From assembly GCF_002585305.1 (NCBI RefSeq), contig NZ_NUNF01000014.1, positions 136,632-200,631 on the forward strand: a DNA stretch of 64,000 bases, read 5' to 3'. This DNA is from Bacillus sp. AFS037270. GTDB lineage: Bacteria > Bacillota > Bacilli > Bacillales_B > DSM-18226. A model generated the notes under the pieces. It saw only the letters and a list, made by a program, of their open reading frames with translations. It made no database searches and had not been told where the DNA came from. Positions within the stretch are counted from its first letter, which is position 1. The number at the start of each line of letters is the position of its first letter. Of this stretch, positions 39,710 through 49,514 are shown in pieces. The position numbers were made by a program, and so were the translations under genes.

Positions 39710-41239
39710 TCATGTTGTAGAAAGACTTGTCAATGTTTTCATATCAGACTTTAAATTTTGATAGATAGATTTATAAACCTGGTAATAGTCATTATATTTC
39801 CGATGATTCTCTTTAATAGGCATAATCTTCTGATCTAGAACCTGCCATTTCTTCACATCCTCATAGGAGAGAAGACCAGTACCAATTCCCGCTAGCATGA
39901 CATCTCCCATATTCGCTTCTACATCATGAAGGGGACAAACTACTGGATAGCCTGTGACATCGGCAAAGATTTGTCTCCATAATTTTGACTTGGTGACCCC
40001 ACCGGCCAGCAGGATATATTCACCGGGATTTTCTCCGGTAGCTTCCATCGCATCTCGTAGAGAAAAGGCAACCGCTTCCAGAAAGGCGCGATAAATATGG
40101 GCTTTTGTATGTGCCAGTGAAAGTCCCACGATGGTACCTTTTGCATCGGAATCCCAAATAGGACTTCTTTCTCCCATAAAGTAAGGAAGGACAATCAAAC
40201 CTTCGCTTCCGACCGGAATGTTAGCGGCCTGTTCATTTAACACATCATAGGCATTTTTCCCGCCGGCTTTTTCTATCTCCAATTCATATTGACACATCGT
40301 TTGACGGAACCATTTCACAATCGCTCCAGCTGTAGCACCGCCAGCAAAATAATAGGATAGTCTTTTAGCATCATATAAATACGGCCAAACAATCAGATTT
40401 TTTCCTTTCACTGGTTGATCGGAAATTAAGGCTGCGCACATCGAAGTGCCAATTGCCGCTGCATAAATTCCAGATTCAAATACACCGAGGCCGATATTGG
40501 CCGCACCGCAGTCAATACCACTTGCGATTACAGGCATTCCTTCAGAAAGTCCCAACTCCGCTGCAGTTTCTTTAGTCAAACCACCCACAATATCGGTTGA
40601 TTCCACGATTTTTTCTGGCATCATCGAGAGAGGAATTCCCATCGCATCCATCATTTCTTTTGACCAGGTTCGGTTATTCATATCAAAAATTCCGCCGATA
40701 TTTCCTGCAGAGGAATAGTCAATCGCAATTTCTCCGGTTAGTTTATAAATGACATAATCATTTGGCGGTAAAAAGAGCTTCGTTTTCATCCAATTTTCTG
40801 GTTCATGATTTTTCATCCATAACATTTTGGTATAGCCATAATAGGGGTCGGCTCCATTATGGGTAACTTCGAGAAGTTTTTCTTCGCCAACATGATCTAG
40901 GACCCACTTTGTTTCCGCTTCTGCTCTTCGGTCCATCCAAATCATACACGGTCTAATGGGTTCCATTTTTGCATCCAATGGAATACCGGAGCCCCCATAA
41001 AGCCCGCTAATAGCGATACCACGTATCTTCTCCGCGGGAACTCCTGACTTATGTACCGCGTTTTTAATCGATGTTTTCGTTGCATCAAGCCATACATCTG
41101 GCCATTGCTCTGCCCATAAAGGCCTTGGAGTCAATACATCGTATTCCTGTAAATCTTGAGCAAACAGATTGCCATCTGTGTCCATTAGGATGGTTTTGGT
41201 ACCGGATGTTCCGATATCTGTACCGAGTAAGTAATTCAT
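39710..41239 (-). CDS. FGGY family carbohydrate kinase, xylulokinase-like
   Basis: The 509-residue ATP-dependent kinase has LLGTDIGTSGTKTILMDTDG at the N-terminus, IWMDRRAEAE, the catalytic region SGIDCGAANIGLG near residue 245 and ILLAGGVTKSKLWRQI near 420. It would phosphorylate the ketose formed by the neighbouring dehydrogenase, for example D- or L-xylulose or ribulose. TTAGGAGGACTATCT precedes the ATG at 41239. It lies 32 bases after the SDR gene. Confidence 0.88.
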   Translation of the reverse strand: MNYLLGTDIGTSGTKTILMDTDGNLFAQDLQEYDVLTPRPLWAEQWPDVWLDATKTSIKNAVHKSGVPAEKIRGIAISGLYGGSGIPLDAKMEPIRPCMIWMDRRAEAETKWVLDHVGEEKLLEVTHNGADPYYGYTKMLWMKNHEPENWMKTKLFLPPNDYVIYKLTGEIAIDYSSAGNIGGIFDMNNRTWSKEMMDAMGIPLSMMPEKIVESTDIVGGLTKETAAELGLSEGMPVIASGIDCGAANIGLGVFESGIYAAAIGTSMCAALISDQPVKGKNLIVWPYLYDAKRLSYYFAGGATAGAIVKWFRQTMCQYELEIEKAGGKNAYDVLNEQAANIPVGSEGLIVLPYFMGERSPIWDSDAKGTIVGLSLAHTKAHIYRAFLEAVAFSLRDAMEATGENPGEYILLAGGVTKSKLWRQIFADVTGYPVVCPLHDVEANMGDVMLAGIGTGLLSYEDVKKWQVLDQKIMPIKENHRKYNDYYQVYKSIYQNLKSDMKTLTSLSTT

Positions 41240-41271
41240 AGATAGTCCTCCTAAAGAATCTATTAATCTTT

Positions 41272-42048
41272 TTAAATGCAAGTGAAAGCTCCATCGATGA
41301 CAAAGTCAGATCCTGTCGTAAAGCTGCTAGTGTCTCCTGCTAGATAAACACAAATGGACTGAAGTTCTTCTGGTGTGCCCATACGGTGAAGCGGTGCCAT
41401 TTCATTCCACTGTTCGATCAATGGCTGTAAGTTTGGCGAATTTAAGGTGAGTTCTGTTCCAATATATCCTGGACTGATACAATTGACGCGCACATTTCTT
41501 GTTGCCCATTCCACTGCGAGCGATTTGGTCAACTGGATGACTCCTGCTTTAGAGGCATTGTACGAGCACTGTGGCTGCGGCACATTCACAATATGTCCTG
41601 ACATCGAAGCGGTATTTATAATGGAACCGCCGCCTTGTTTTAACATGACTTTTCCAGCTGCTTGGGCCGTTAGAAATACACCGGTAAGATTAATATCAAT
41701 GACTTTTTTCCACTGTTCAAAGGTCATTTCCTCTGCTGGTACGTTCATGCAGATTCCTGCATTACAGAAGGCAACATCTAAACGTCCAAATACTTCTAGA
41801 ATGGTTTCAATCATAGCATCAACATCTGATGGGTTAGTGACATCTGCTTTGATTGCAATTGACTTAATTCTATTATTTTCCTCAAGTTCCTTCGCTGTCT
41901 TTGTGGCTTCCTCGATATCCAAGTCCACAATTGCTATATCTGCTCCTGCTTCAGCGAAAGCAGTTGCAACGCTTTTACCAATACCCCTTGCACCACCTGT
42001 TACAAAAATTTTCTTTCCGTCCAGTCTCATTTTTTCAATAATCCCCAT
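41272..42048 (-). CDS. Polyol dehydrogenase, classical SDR
   Basis: The 258-residue enzyme has the full classical SDR set: TGGARGIG near residue 14, NAGI near 93, and the catalytic SYNASKAG near 160, with SPGYIGTEL after it. Its close look-alikes are NAD-dependent polyol (threitol, arabinitol, galactitol) dehydrogenases. It would oxidise an imported polyol to a ketose. First gene of the operon; two close ATGs exist (42057, 42048) and the second has AGGGA at better spacing. Confidence 0.85.
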   Translation of the reverse strand: MGIIEKMRLDGKKIFVTGGARGIGKSVATAFAEAGADIAIVDLDIEEATKTAKELEENNRIKSIAIKADVTNPSDVDAMIETILEVFGRLDVAFCNAGICMNVPAEEMTFEQWKKVIDINLTGVFLTAQAAGKVMLKQGGGSIINTASMSGHIVNVPQPQCSYNASKAGVIQLTKSLAVEWATRNVRVNCISPGYIGTELTLNSPNLQPLIEQWNEMAPLHRMGTPEELQSICVYLAGDTSSFTTGSDFVIDGAFTCI

Positions 42049-42075
42049 TTTTCCCATTCCCTTTTAGTTAATTTA

Positions 42076-42107
42076 TTTTGTAAAACACTTTTATAAAATA
42101 CATTTAC
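42076..42107. promoter_or_regulatory. Candidate ROK-repressor operator, SDR side
   Basis: TTTTGTAAAACACTTTTATAAAA holds two TTTNTAAAA half-sites. A mirror arrangement exists on the other side of the divergent region at 42228. It probably binds the ROK regulator encoded at 42265. Confidence 0.5.
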
Positions 42108-42227
42108 ATAATAAAACTATTTTCCACGATAGTCAATAATTATAAAATTTAAAATTGGCAGACACCTTTTGACAAAGCTGTGATTGTATCCGCTCTTATG
42201 ATATATTTATAAGAGTTAAAGTAAATG

Positions 42228-42251
42228 TTTTTATAAAATTAGTTTATAAAA
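42228..42251. promoter_or_regulatory. Candidate ROK-repressor operator, regulator side
   Basis: TTTTTATAAAATTAGTTTATAAAA contains two TTTATAAAA half-sites spaced like XylR-type operators. It lies 14 bases before the regulator's start, consistent with autorepression. Confidence 0.5.
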
Positions 42252-42264
42252 TGGGGTATTTTCC

Positions 42265-43389
42265 ATGGATAATAGCATCACGTTTAAGGATATAAAAAAA
42301 GGCAATTACTCATCGATCTACCATCTCATTTATCAAAATGAGAAGCTTTCAAAACAAGAAATTGCCAATCAGCTTCATTTGAGTTTACCGACGGTCACCC
42401 AGAACCTCGTTCGTTTGGAAAAAGAAAATTTGATTGAGAAGAGCGGGCAGTTTGAATCTTCGGTGGGAAGGCGTGCAGCTGCTTATTCCATTTGCCCTCG
42501 GGCTATGATTAGCATTGGGGTAGAGATTCAGAAGAGGACCGTACAGATTCTGGCCATTGATTTGCGTGGGCATGCCTTTCAGCAAGAGAGACTGGCGATG
42601 GAGTATTCTAATGAAGATCGTTATTACAAAGAGTTAAGCCAAGCTGTACAGTCTTTCATCTCGTCTCTCGATGTGAGAGAAGAGCAGGTTCTTGGGATTG
42701 GTTTTGCTGTCCAAGGATTAACGTCGAATGACGGAAAGAAAATCACTTATGGAAAAATATTGATCTCTACAGGATTAGATATTGAGGTTTTTTCACAGTA
42801 TCTCCCTTATCCTTGTATGTTTTTACATGATGCCAAGTGTGCCGCTACAACAGAGCTGTGGGTAAGAAATGATATTGGAGATGCTGTCTATCTCTCGATT
42901 GGGCCGCACCTTGGGGGTGCTATTATCATAGATGGTCAAATTTATATGGGAAAAGAAGGACATAGTGGAACGGTCGAACATATGACGATTCATCCTGATG
43001 GTCCTGCTTGTTACTGTGGGAAGAAGGGATGTATGGAAACGTATAGCTCTGTTAATGCGCTTCTAGAAGAAGATGAATCATTAGATTTTTTCTTCGAGCA
43101 GGTACGATCAAGAATTCCTTCTTATGTGAAGAGGTGGAATTCCTTTTTAGAATATTTAGCTCGTTCCATCAACAATATCCATCTTGTTCTTAACAGAGAA
43201 TTTATTCTAGGAGGACATATTTCTTCATACTTAAAGGAAGAAGATATTGAAATTCTTCATGAAAAAGTAAATGAAAAAACGGCATTTCCAAGTAATGAAC
43301 CCTTTATTCATATTAGCCGTTCACCGGCAAATGGAGTACCGATGGGGGCTGCCATTCCATTTATTCAATCATTTTTGAATAACATTTAA
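42265..43389 (+). CDS. ROK family transcriptional repressor (XylR/NagC type)
   Basis: The 374-residue protein has an N-terminal helix-turn-helix (LSKQEIANQLHLSLPTVTQNLVRLEKENLI, residues 29-58) and a ROK sugar-binding domain with SIGPHLGGAIIIDG near 212, HMTIHPDG and the zinc motif CYCGKKGCMETY near 252. It is divergent from the polyol operon and probably represses it until a sugar or its phosphate binds. GGGG lies 10 bases before the ATG. Confidence 0.88.
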   Translation: MDNSITFKDIKKGNYSSIYHLIYQNEKLSKQEIANQLHLSLPTVTQNLVRLEKENLIEKSGQFESSVGRRAAAYSICPRAMISIGVEIQKRTVQILAIDLRGHAFQQERLAMEYSNEDRYYKELSQAVQSFISSLDVREEQVLGIGFAVQGLTSNDGKKITYGKILISTGLDIEVFSQYLPYPCMFLHDAKCAATTELWVRNDIGDAVYLSIGPHLGGAIIIDGQIYMGKEGHSGTVEHMTIHPDGPACYCGKKGCMETYSSVNALLEEDESLDFFFEQVRSRIPSYVKRWNSFLEYLARSINNIHLVLNREFILGGHISSYLKEEDIEILHEKVNEKTAFPSNEPFIHISRSPANGVPMGAAIPFIQSFLNNI

Positions 43390-43390
43390 T

Positions 43391-43409
43391 TGGAAGCAAG
43401 GGGACGGGA
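43391..43409. repeat. Partial copy of the dispersed repeat
   Basis: GGAAGCAAGGGGACGGGAG lies right after the ROK stop codon; the TTCTC part is missing. Confidence 0.55.
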
Positions 43410-43444
43410 GTGCATAAGTAAAAAAAATATATAAAATGACACTA

Positions 43445-43478
43445 AAAAAGGAGGGTTAAATTTATAACCTTCCTTTTC
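43445..43478 (+). terminator. Terminator of the ROK repressor gene
   Basis: AAAGGAGGGTTA and TAACCTTCCTTTT pair around AATTTA. Confidence 0.7.
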
Positions 43479-43746
43479 GATTTTTTGTCGTATTAACACA
43501 TAAAGTGGTAGAAGTTTAAACATTCTCTTGTACGCTCTGATACCCTTTTAGTTTGATTTTGTCGTATAATTGCGGCTTTGGAAGTAATAAATCCTAATAC
43601 GATTCTCCTTTTGAAATAACATTTATATAGGCACTCATTTTGGTAAAGGTAATATACTCTTCATAAATTATTTCCAAATCAAAAACTCAAATCATAGTCC
43701 TGCCAGTATCGAAGAGATTTTACAAAAAGTCCTTTTAAAACCAAGA

Positions 43747-43790
43747 AAAAAGGCGTTTCGAACTGTTTACAGTTCAAACACCTTTTCGTG
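43747..43790. terminator. Isolated hairpin
   Basis: AAAGGCGTTTCGAACTGT pairs with ACAGTTCAAACACCTTT. The 43479-44114 interval shows no convincing gene on either strand. It also holds a repeat fragment at 43822-43846 (CGGTTCTCATGCTTC) and a 17-base imperfect inverted repeat (43888-43904 with 43956-43972). Confidence 0.5.
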
Positions 43791-44114
43791 TAACTTTTGT
43801 GATTTTGCACCTTTTAACCGCCCGTTAAGGCGGTTCTCATGCTTCTTTTTTGATGATAAATTTGAAAATCCCTTTTATTTCAGGTTTGTCGGAACTGTCA
43901 CACTCATCCGGTATTATCGAGATTTATAAATAGTAGGTTTGAATAAAGACATTAGAATGTGACAGTCCGGACAATTTAAGAGTCAATTAAGACAAAAATC
44001 TAAGCTAATTCAGACTCTAAAAGAACCAGATATCCCATACCAAAGGGAAGGATGAACTACATGAAAAAAGTGATAATAGATATAATTCGAACGAAAAACA
44101 GTTCACAGTATGCT

Positions 44115-45536
44115 TTAGAAGGCGGGACGTCCTTTTTTAATCGTAAAATTATCGGCCAGCAATGCCCAGTTGGATGGGTATGGATAGCCTAATGCCCAGT
44201 AACTAATTCCACGGAGGTTAAATTCTTTTGCCAAGTCGAACTTCGCTTGTGCACTCCGGGCATCCTCAAACCAAACCTCATGGCTACGGCCTTGTTCATC
44301 CGTGTATCGGAAAAATGGTGATTGTGTGGTGGTATCATATTGAATCGCTGCTCCGTATTTGACGGCACGAGCAATCGCTTCTTGGGTACTAAACGTTTCG
44401 GCTTCTTGTCCTTGTACATGAGGGAGAAGCCAATCACGAGCGTAAATTTGGAAGCCTAAAAATATTTTTTCTGCCGGCATTACGGACCTTGCGTATTCCA
44501 CGACGCGTCTCATTTGGTTAATAGGTGAAATCGCCTGTGGCGGCCCGAGGCGGTATCCCCATTCATACGTCATCAACACTACAAAGTCAGCAATTCTACC
44601 ATGTGCTTCATAGTCATGGGCTTCGTACAATAAACCTGCTTGTGTAGCGCTGGCTTTTGGAGCCAAGGCTGTAGATACAAAATATCCCTTAGGATGCAGG
44701 CGATCCACTGCCAGTTGGAGGAAAGTGTTGTAATTCTCACGATCCGCTGGTAATACATTTTCAAAATCGATGTTTGCGCCCTTATATCCCTTTTGGTCCA
44801 TAATTTGAAGCATATTTGTCAGGACTTTTTCGCGTAAATTTGGGGTGGATAACAGAGTATGTGCAACATTGGAGCCGGCAGCTGATGAGGTGAAATTCGT
44901 AATCGACATCATCGGCACCACATTTTTTGCTAAGGCTGCTTGAATGGTTAACTCATCATGGGCTGGATTAAGATCACCATTTTCATTGATCAAGTAAGCA
45001 AACGGACTTATATAGGTTAGATAGGGGGCCAGCTCATTTACTGTGTCGGCGGCCGCTTGGTCAGGTTGATACGTATAGGCATTTACTTCAATCGTCGGTT
45101 TGTGTGTGGGAATTCTTAACGGAGTTCCCTGATAAATGAGGTTTGGATTTTGAATCTGATTTTCATTAATTAATTGTTGAACGGTTACCCCATAACGATT
45201 CGCTATTTGCCAAAGGGTTTCGCCGGCTTGAGTGACGTGAATCCTTGGAGGGATGATTAACTTTGTGCCTGGATATAAGAGAGAGGGATTGGTGAGTTGA
45301 TTGGCTTGGATGATGGAGTTAATCGATACTCCATACTGCTGTGAAATGGACCATAACGTTTCTCCGTATTTAACTATGTGTGAAGTACCAGGGACAGGGA
45401 TGACTAACGACTGGCCAATAACCAGCTGATTTGGGTTTTGTAGTCCATTTATTTGAACAATTCCATTCATATTGACATTGTACCGATTCGCAATTTGCCA
45501 AAGTGTTTCCCCGCTGCTGACAACATGGATGACCAC
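44115..45536 (-). CDS. sleL: Spore cortex peptidoglycan hydrolase, LysM x3 plus GH18 (SleL/YaaH)
   Basis: The 473-residue protein begins with three LysM repeats (each GETLWQIANRYxV or GETLWSISQQYGV, about residues 3-145) followed by a glycoside hydrolase 18 domain. GANIDFENVLP near residue 260 holds the DxE catalytic residues. SleL/YaaH acts on cortex fragments containing muramic lactam during germination. The start is GTG at 45536 with AGGAGGAG before it; the longer frame from 45602 reads into a dispersed repeat and is rejected. The absence of a signal peptide is normal for SleL. Length fits the family (about 430-470). Confidence 0.9.
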   Translation of the reverse strand: MVIHVVSSGETLWQIANRYNVNMNGIVQINGLQNPNQLVIGQSLVIPVPGTSHIVKYGETLWSISQQYGVSINSIIQANQLTNPSLLYPGTKLIIPPRIHVTQAGETLWQIANRYGVTVQQLINENQIQNPNLIYQGTPLRIPTHKPTIEVNAYTYQPDQAAADTVNELAPYLTYISPFAYLINENGDLNPAHDELTIQAALAKNVVPMMSITNFTSSAAGSNVAHTLLSTPNLREKVLTNMLQIMDQKGYKGANIDFENVLPADRENYNTFLQLAVDRLHPKGYFVSTALAPKASATQAGLLYEAHDYEAHGRIADFVVLMTYEWGYRLGPPQAISPINQMRRVVEYARSVMPAEKIFLGFQIYARDWLLPHVQGQEAETFSTQEAIARAVKYGAAIQYDTTTQSPFFRYTDEQGRSHEVWFEDARSAQAKFDLAKEFNLRGISYWALGYPYPSNWALLADNFTIKKGRPAF

Positions 45537-45579
45537 GGGCCTCTCCTCCTGCTTTTTATCAATAATGTAGTATATGCAG

Positions 45580-45637
45580 GGGAGCAAGGGGACGGTTCTC
45601 ATGCTTCCGAAGCATGAGAACTGTCCCTGTGCTTCCC
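45580..45637. repeat. Full palindromic copy of the dispersed repeat
   Basis: GGAGCAAGGGGACGGTTCTC and GAGAACTGTCCCTGTGCTTC form one long hairpin around the central GCTTCCGAAGC. It lies 44 bases upstream of sleL. Confidence 0.9.
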
Positions 45638-45640
45638 ACT

Positions 45641-45814
45641 CTATGGTAGTGACATGCTTGACGGGGTGTGCCGGGCCGCTCCATTATTTGGTCCGCTTAC
45701 ATCAATATTCTTAATAACAATGATTTGTTTCTGATCATTTTCGTGTGTTGCAACTACTTTTAGTTTGCCATTAAACTCTCTGTCCTCCCCCTTTAATACT
45801 GACAGAATTCTTTC
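45641..45814 (-). pseudogene. Open frame without start, possible relic
   Basis: A 57-codon minus frame reads ERILSVLKGEDREFNGKLKV, then ENDQKQIIVIKNIDVSG and an ending HTPSSMSLP. Its composition looks like real protein, but no plausible start codon with a ribosome binding site exists and a TAG precedes it. It may be the 3' end of a lost gene. Unrecognised family. The rest of the 45815-46128 interval shows nothing. Confidence 0.35.
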
Positions 45815-46128
45815 CTACGACTCTAATCGAGAAACAATAAATATTCACTTTTTAATTTACGGGTCGATGCTTCTAATATGAGGGATCGCTTTGTTTTCTT
45901 CAATTAATGGACATCGTAGTGGAAGAATATTGAAATGGGAATAATGGAACTATAATTGTATTGGGCACGAGGAGCACCACATAGGTCGATTAATGCTCTA
46001 TGCAAGCATGAAAGGTATTGAGCCGCCATTTTATTTTATAAAGATTTGAGTGTCTAAATAGGTAAAACTGAAGCGATGCTTGAATTGGCATCGCATTTTT
46101 TTCGAAAGAAAGTGGGGGGAAAGCTTTT

Positions 46129-47016
46129 ATGGATTCATTGGAAAGAAAAAAGAAAATAGACCGTGAAAAATTCACAGTTAAAAATATAGTTAGAAGAGCT
46201 TTATTTATTACAATAGGTTCAACCATTATGGCTTACGGGTTAGAAGCCATATTAATTCCCAATCATATGATAGACGGGGGAGTAACAGGCTTGTCCATGA
46301 TATTGAGTCATGTGACAACAATCAACCTTAGCATATTTCTAATCATTTTAAACTTACCTTTCTTTTTCTTAGGGTATAAGCAAATTGGCGGCACCTTTGC
46401 TCTTAGTATGTTGTATGGAATTATCGCTCTTTCTGTGGCTACTTCTTTCATGCATCATGTAAGTCCGATTGTCCATGATAGGCTGCTAGCGGTTGTTTTT
46501 GGAGGGGTGGCATTAGGATTCGGGGTAGGTTTAACCTTAAGGAATGGTGGAGTTTTAGATGGTACAGAAACATTAGCGATTTTAATTGAGAAGAGGGCAC
46601 CATTTTCTGTTGGTGAAATCATTATGTTTATTAATGTGATTATCTTCTCCGTTGCCGCCTTGGTGTTCGGATTAGAAAATGCTTTATTTTCGATGCTTAC
46701 TTATTATATTGCCTTTAAAACCATTGATATTGTAGAAAAAGGTTTGGAGGAAATGAAATCGGTGTATATCATAAGTGATCATAATACTGAGATTGCGGAG
46801 GCTATTACAGAGCGTTTGGGTCGGGGCATAACTTATTTACATGGAGAAGGTTCTTATTGTGGTATAGATAGACGTGTTATTTTATGTGTTTTTACAAGGT
46901 TAGAGGAAACAAAGTTGAAAGATATTATTAGAGCGTTAGATCCTCAAGCATTTATCATTACTACGGATGTATCTTCCGTTCATGGTGGTCGATTTAAGAA
47001 AAAAGACATTCATTAA
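46129..47016 (+). CDS. YitT family membrane protein (DUF161 plus DUF2179)
   Basis: The 295-residue protein has about five to six helices (residues 25-205) with the family's IPNHMIDGGVTGLSMIL and LRNGGVLDGTETLAIL repeats, then a cytoplasmic DUF2179 domain (LGRGITYLHGEGSY, IDPQAFI-like end). YitT proteins are widespread in Firmicutes and their transported substrate is not settled. AGTGGGGGGAAAG precedes the ATG. Followed by its own terminator. Confidence 0.9.
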   Translation: MDSLERKKKIDREKFTVKNIVRRALFITIGSTIMAYGLEAILIPNHMIDGGVTGLSMILSHVTTINLSIFLIILNLPFFFLGYKQIGGTFALSMLYGIIALSVATSFMHHVSPIVHDRLLAVVFGGVALGFGVGLTLRNGGVLDGTETLAILIEKRAPFSVGEIIMFINVIIFSVAALVFGLENALFSMLTYYIAFKTIDIVEKGLEEMKSVYIISDHNTEIAEAITERLGRGITYLHGEGSYCGIDRRVILCVFTRLEETKLKDIIRALDPQAFIITTDVSSVHGGRFKKKDIH

Positions 47017-47035
47017 TACAATGTCTGTGATGTCA

Positions 47036-47072
47036 CGCGTGCGTTTCTACTAAAAGTGGAGACGTTTTTTCT
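47036..47072 (+). terminator. Terminator of the YitT gene
   Basis: GCGTTTCTAC and GTGGAGACGT pair around TAAAA and are followed by TTTTTT. Confidence 0.8.
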
Positions 47073-47235
47073 TTGACCGTGTAAGTTTAAATATCCTATC
47101 TCATAGTATGGTGGAGGTTTTTTGTTATTGAGGGTATGAATCGGGTTAGTTTAACAAATTAAGGGCAAGGTAATGGTGAATTTAGGTTATATTAGATATA
47201 ATATATTGCTCAAAAATAGATAGAAATGGTGAAAC

Positions 47236-48591
47236 ATGAACATTATAAAACAACAAAAAAAGAACGCACTAAAGCCAGCCCAAATGATTGTCATTTATTA
47301 TCTGATAGCTGTGGTTGTTTCAACCATCTTATTAATGCTGCCGATCACACAACAGCCGAATGCTAAATTGTCGTTTATTGATGCCTTATTTACGGCTGTA
47401 AGTGCCGTTAGTGTTACAGGGTTATCGACCATTGCGATTAATGAGGTTCTTAGTGTTCCGGGAACATTTATTTTTGCTCTCATTTTGCAATTTGGCGGCA
47501 TCGGAATTATGTTTCTTGGAACCACTATTTGGCTTTTAATTGGAAGACGGATAGGAATCAGAGAAAGAATGCTCATTATGACGGATCAGAATCTCCCGAC
47601 CTTTTCTGGAATCGTTAAACTTGTTCGAAATATTCTTATGCTATTTATTATCATTGAACTTGTAGCGGCTATTATTTTTGGAACCTACTTTTTAAAATAC
47701 TTTCCTACTTGGCAAGAAGCTTTTTTACAAGGTTTCTTTGCCTCTGTTAGTGCGGCAACGAATGCTGGATTTGATATTACGGGAGAATCGTTAATACCCT
47801 TTGCCAACGATTATTTTGTGTTAGTAATGACAATGGTGTTGTTAATCATAGGAGCGATTGGTTTCCCTGTGCTTATGGAGGTTATCCAGTTCTTTAAACA
47901 TAAAGAGAAAATACCCTATAGGTTTTCCTTATTTACGAAAATAACCACGCTAACCTTTTTGGTTTTAATCGTGATAGGTACTATTTTGATCTATCTATGT
48001 GAATATAATCATTTTTTTGCCGATAAAACCTGGCATGAATCTTTTTTCTATTCGCTTTTTTATTCGGTGTCTTCTAGGAATGGCGGGCTTAATACGATGG
48101 ATATTAATGAGTATTCCACTCCTACTCTTCTGATTTTAAGCATTCTTATGTTTATCGGGACCTCTCCAAGTAGTGCTGGAGGAGGAATAAGAACGACATC
48201 TTTTGCGATAATGTTATTAAGTATCTATTATTTTGCTAACGGAAATACGACCATAAAAGTTTTTAAGAGAGAGCTTGTCATGGAGGATGTAATCAAGTCC
48301 TATATCGTCATTGCAACTGCGATGATGCTCTGTTGTGTTAGTACGATTATTCTTACGATCTTGGAACCGACTTTTTCTTTAATGGAAATTATATTTGAAG
48401 TGTCTTCTGCTTTCGGGACGGTCGGATTTTCCATGGGAATCACTGCGGAATTAAGTACGATGGGTAAAATTATTATAATGATTTTAATGTTCATTGGGAG
48501 AATTGGTATTTTTGCATTTTTATTAATAATAGGGGGTAAACCCATTAAAACTAATTATCAATACCCAAAAGAGCGAATCATTATTGGCTAA
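47236..48591 (+). CDS. Ktr/Trk family potassium uptake channel subunit (KtrB/KtrD type)
   Basis: The 451-residue membrane protein contains four pore motifs with the selectivity glycine: SAVSVTGLS, SAATNAGFD, YSVSSRNGGLN and SSAFGTVGFS, at about residues 53, 175, 278 and 392. That is the KtrB/KtrD layout. It imports potassium, gated by a KtrA/KtrC ring. No KtrA/C gene is adjacent, which favours the stand-alone KtrD type. No c-di-AMP riboswitch is visible upstream. The start has only a weak AAATGGTGAAAC site before it. Confidence 0.9.
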   Translation: MNIIKQQKKNALKPAQMIVIYYLIAVVVSTILLMLPITQQPNAKLSFIDALFTAVSAVSVTGLSTIAINEVLSVPGTFIFALILQFGGIGIMFLGTTIWLLIGRRIGIRERMLIMTDQNLPTFSGIVKLVRNILMLFIIIELVAAIIFGTYFLKYFPTWQEAFLQGFFASVSAATNAGFDITGESLIPFANDYFVLVMTMVLLIIGAIGFPVLMEVIQFFKHKEKIPYRFSLFTKITTLTFLVLIVIGTILIYLCEYNHFFADKTWHESFFYSLFYSVSSRNGGLNTMDINEYSTPTLLILSILMFIGTSPSSAGGGIRTTSFAIMLLSIYYFANGNTTIKVFKRELVMEDVIKSYIVIATAMMLCCVSTIILTILEPTFSLMEIIFEVSSAFGTVGFSMGITAELSTMGKIIIMILMFIGRIGIFAFLLIIGGKPIKTNYQYPKERIIIG

Positions 48592-48632
48592 TTTAAATAA
48601 GTTTTTTCAGAGTTTGTTGCAGTTCAACATTA

Positions 48633-48672
48633 ATAAAAGCCTATCCATTAATGAGTGGATAGGCTATTTATA
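48633..48672 (+). terminator. Terminator of the Ktr gene
   Basis: AAAAGCCTATCCA and TGGATAGGCTATTT pair around TTAATGAG. Confidence 0.8.
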
Positions 48673-48806
48673 TCTTGTCTGCAAACTTCTCCGGTAGGTA
48701 ATTCTTTTTAATTATCCCTTAAATGTAGGATATTCATCTGACTCTCGAATTTTTGAAGCCGTTTTTTCAGCAAAATCCTCCAAAATGGAACCTTGCATAA
48801 ATATGA

Positions 48807-49313
48807 TTAAGGTATATATTGTTGCGTGATTTTCGTTATCACTCCATTTTTTATTTCGATATGATAAGGAATCTGATGGTGCTTATCTTGCTGTTTCAAA
48901 AAGGTTATAAACTGACTTCTAGTTACTTTTTCATTCCATTTGATAGAGTATAAATTTCGTGTCTGTAGAACATATTGGGCATTTTCTGAAATTGTAAAGG
49001 TGCGTATCCTCGGATTCACATTCCGAATCCAGTATCCATCCGGTGCATGATCCATTTCTTTACTGCAATTACAGTCCTTTAAAAATTCTCTATCAGCAGC
49101 CTTGCCGAAATACCATTGTATATAATCAAATTTCCCCACCCATTTACCATGTTCGTAATTAAAGGAAGTAATATAGGTGGGTGCTTTTTCTGTTACTGAC
49201 TGTTTTGAAACCTTAGTTGTTGCGGATGCTTTTGAAATCGTTGAGGGCAATAATATCAAAGTAAAAATCATTAGTACAGAAAAGAATAGTTTAATTGATC
49301 TTTGTATTTTCAT
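48807..49313 (-). CDS. Secreted protein of unknown family
   Basis: The 168-residue protein has a signal peptide (MKIQRSIKLFFSVLMIFTL, cleavage near SKASA) and a mature part with a CNCS motif (DCNCSKEMDH), many aromatic residues (YIQWYFGK, DGYWIRN) and a C-terminal helix-strand end. The two nearby Cys could bind metal or a partner. GAGGGGGAA lies before the ATG. The upstream 95 bases recur as a relic at 28586. I do not recognise the family. Confidence 0.7.
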   Translation of the reverse strand: MKIQRSIKLFFSVLMIFTLILLPSTISKASATTKVSKQSVTEKAPTYITSFNYEHGKWVGKFDYIQWYFGKAADREFLKDCNCSKEMDHAPDGYWIRNVNPRIRTFTISENAQYVLQTRNLYSIKWNEKVTRSQFITFLKQQDKHHQIPYHIEIKNGVITKITQQYIP

Positions 49314-49457
49314 GCGTAATTCCCCCTCTTTAATACTTGTCTACACTTAAAATATAATTGGTCTGCCTTAAAAACGGTGTCGATATAGGAGATACTAGTA
49401 AAATATTTTTTGCTTTAGATAATAGTTACCCACTTTGAAGAGAAATCAATCCTAAGA

Positions 49458-49514
49458 TTCAAGGGGACGGTTCTCATGCTTCGAAAGAAGCATGAGAACC
49501 GTCCCCTTGCTCAT
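49458..49514. repeat. Full palindromic copy of the dispersed repeat
   Basis: CAAGGGGACGGTTCTCATGC and GCATGAGAACCGTCCCCTTG are perfect arms around TTCGAAAGAA. It lies 28 bases before the SPFH gene. Confidence 0.9.

Noticed and set aside
45536..45602. Longer N-terminus for SleL
   Set aside because: The extra 22 residues are translated from a dispersed palindrome; AGGAGGAG just before GTG 45536 marks the true start.
47017..47235. c-di-AMP (ydaO) riboswitch before the Ktr gene
   Set aside because: The 220-base leader is too short and lacks the conserved ydaO motifs; only the YitT terminator is recognisable.
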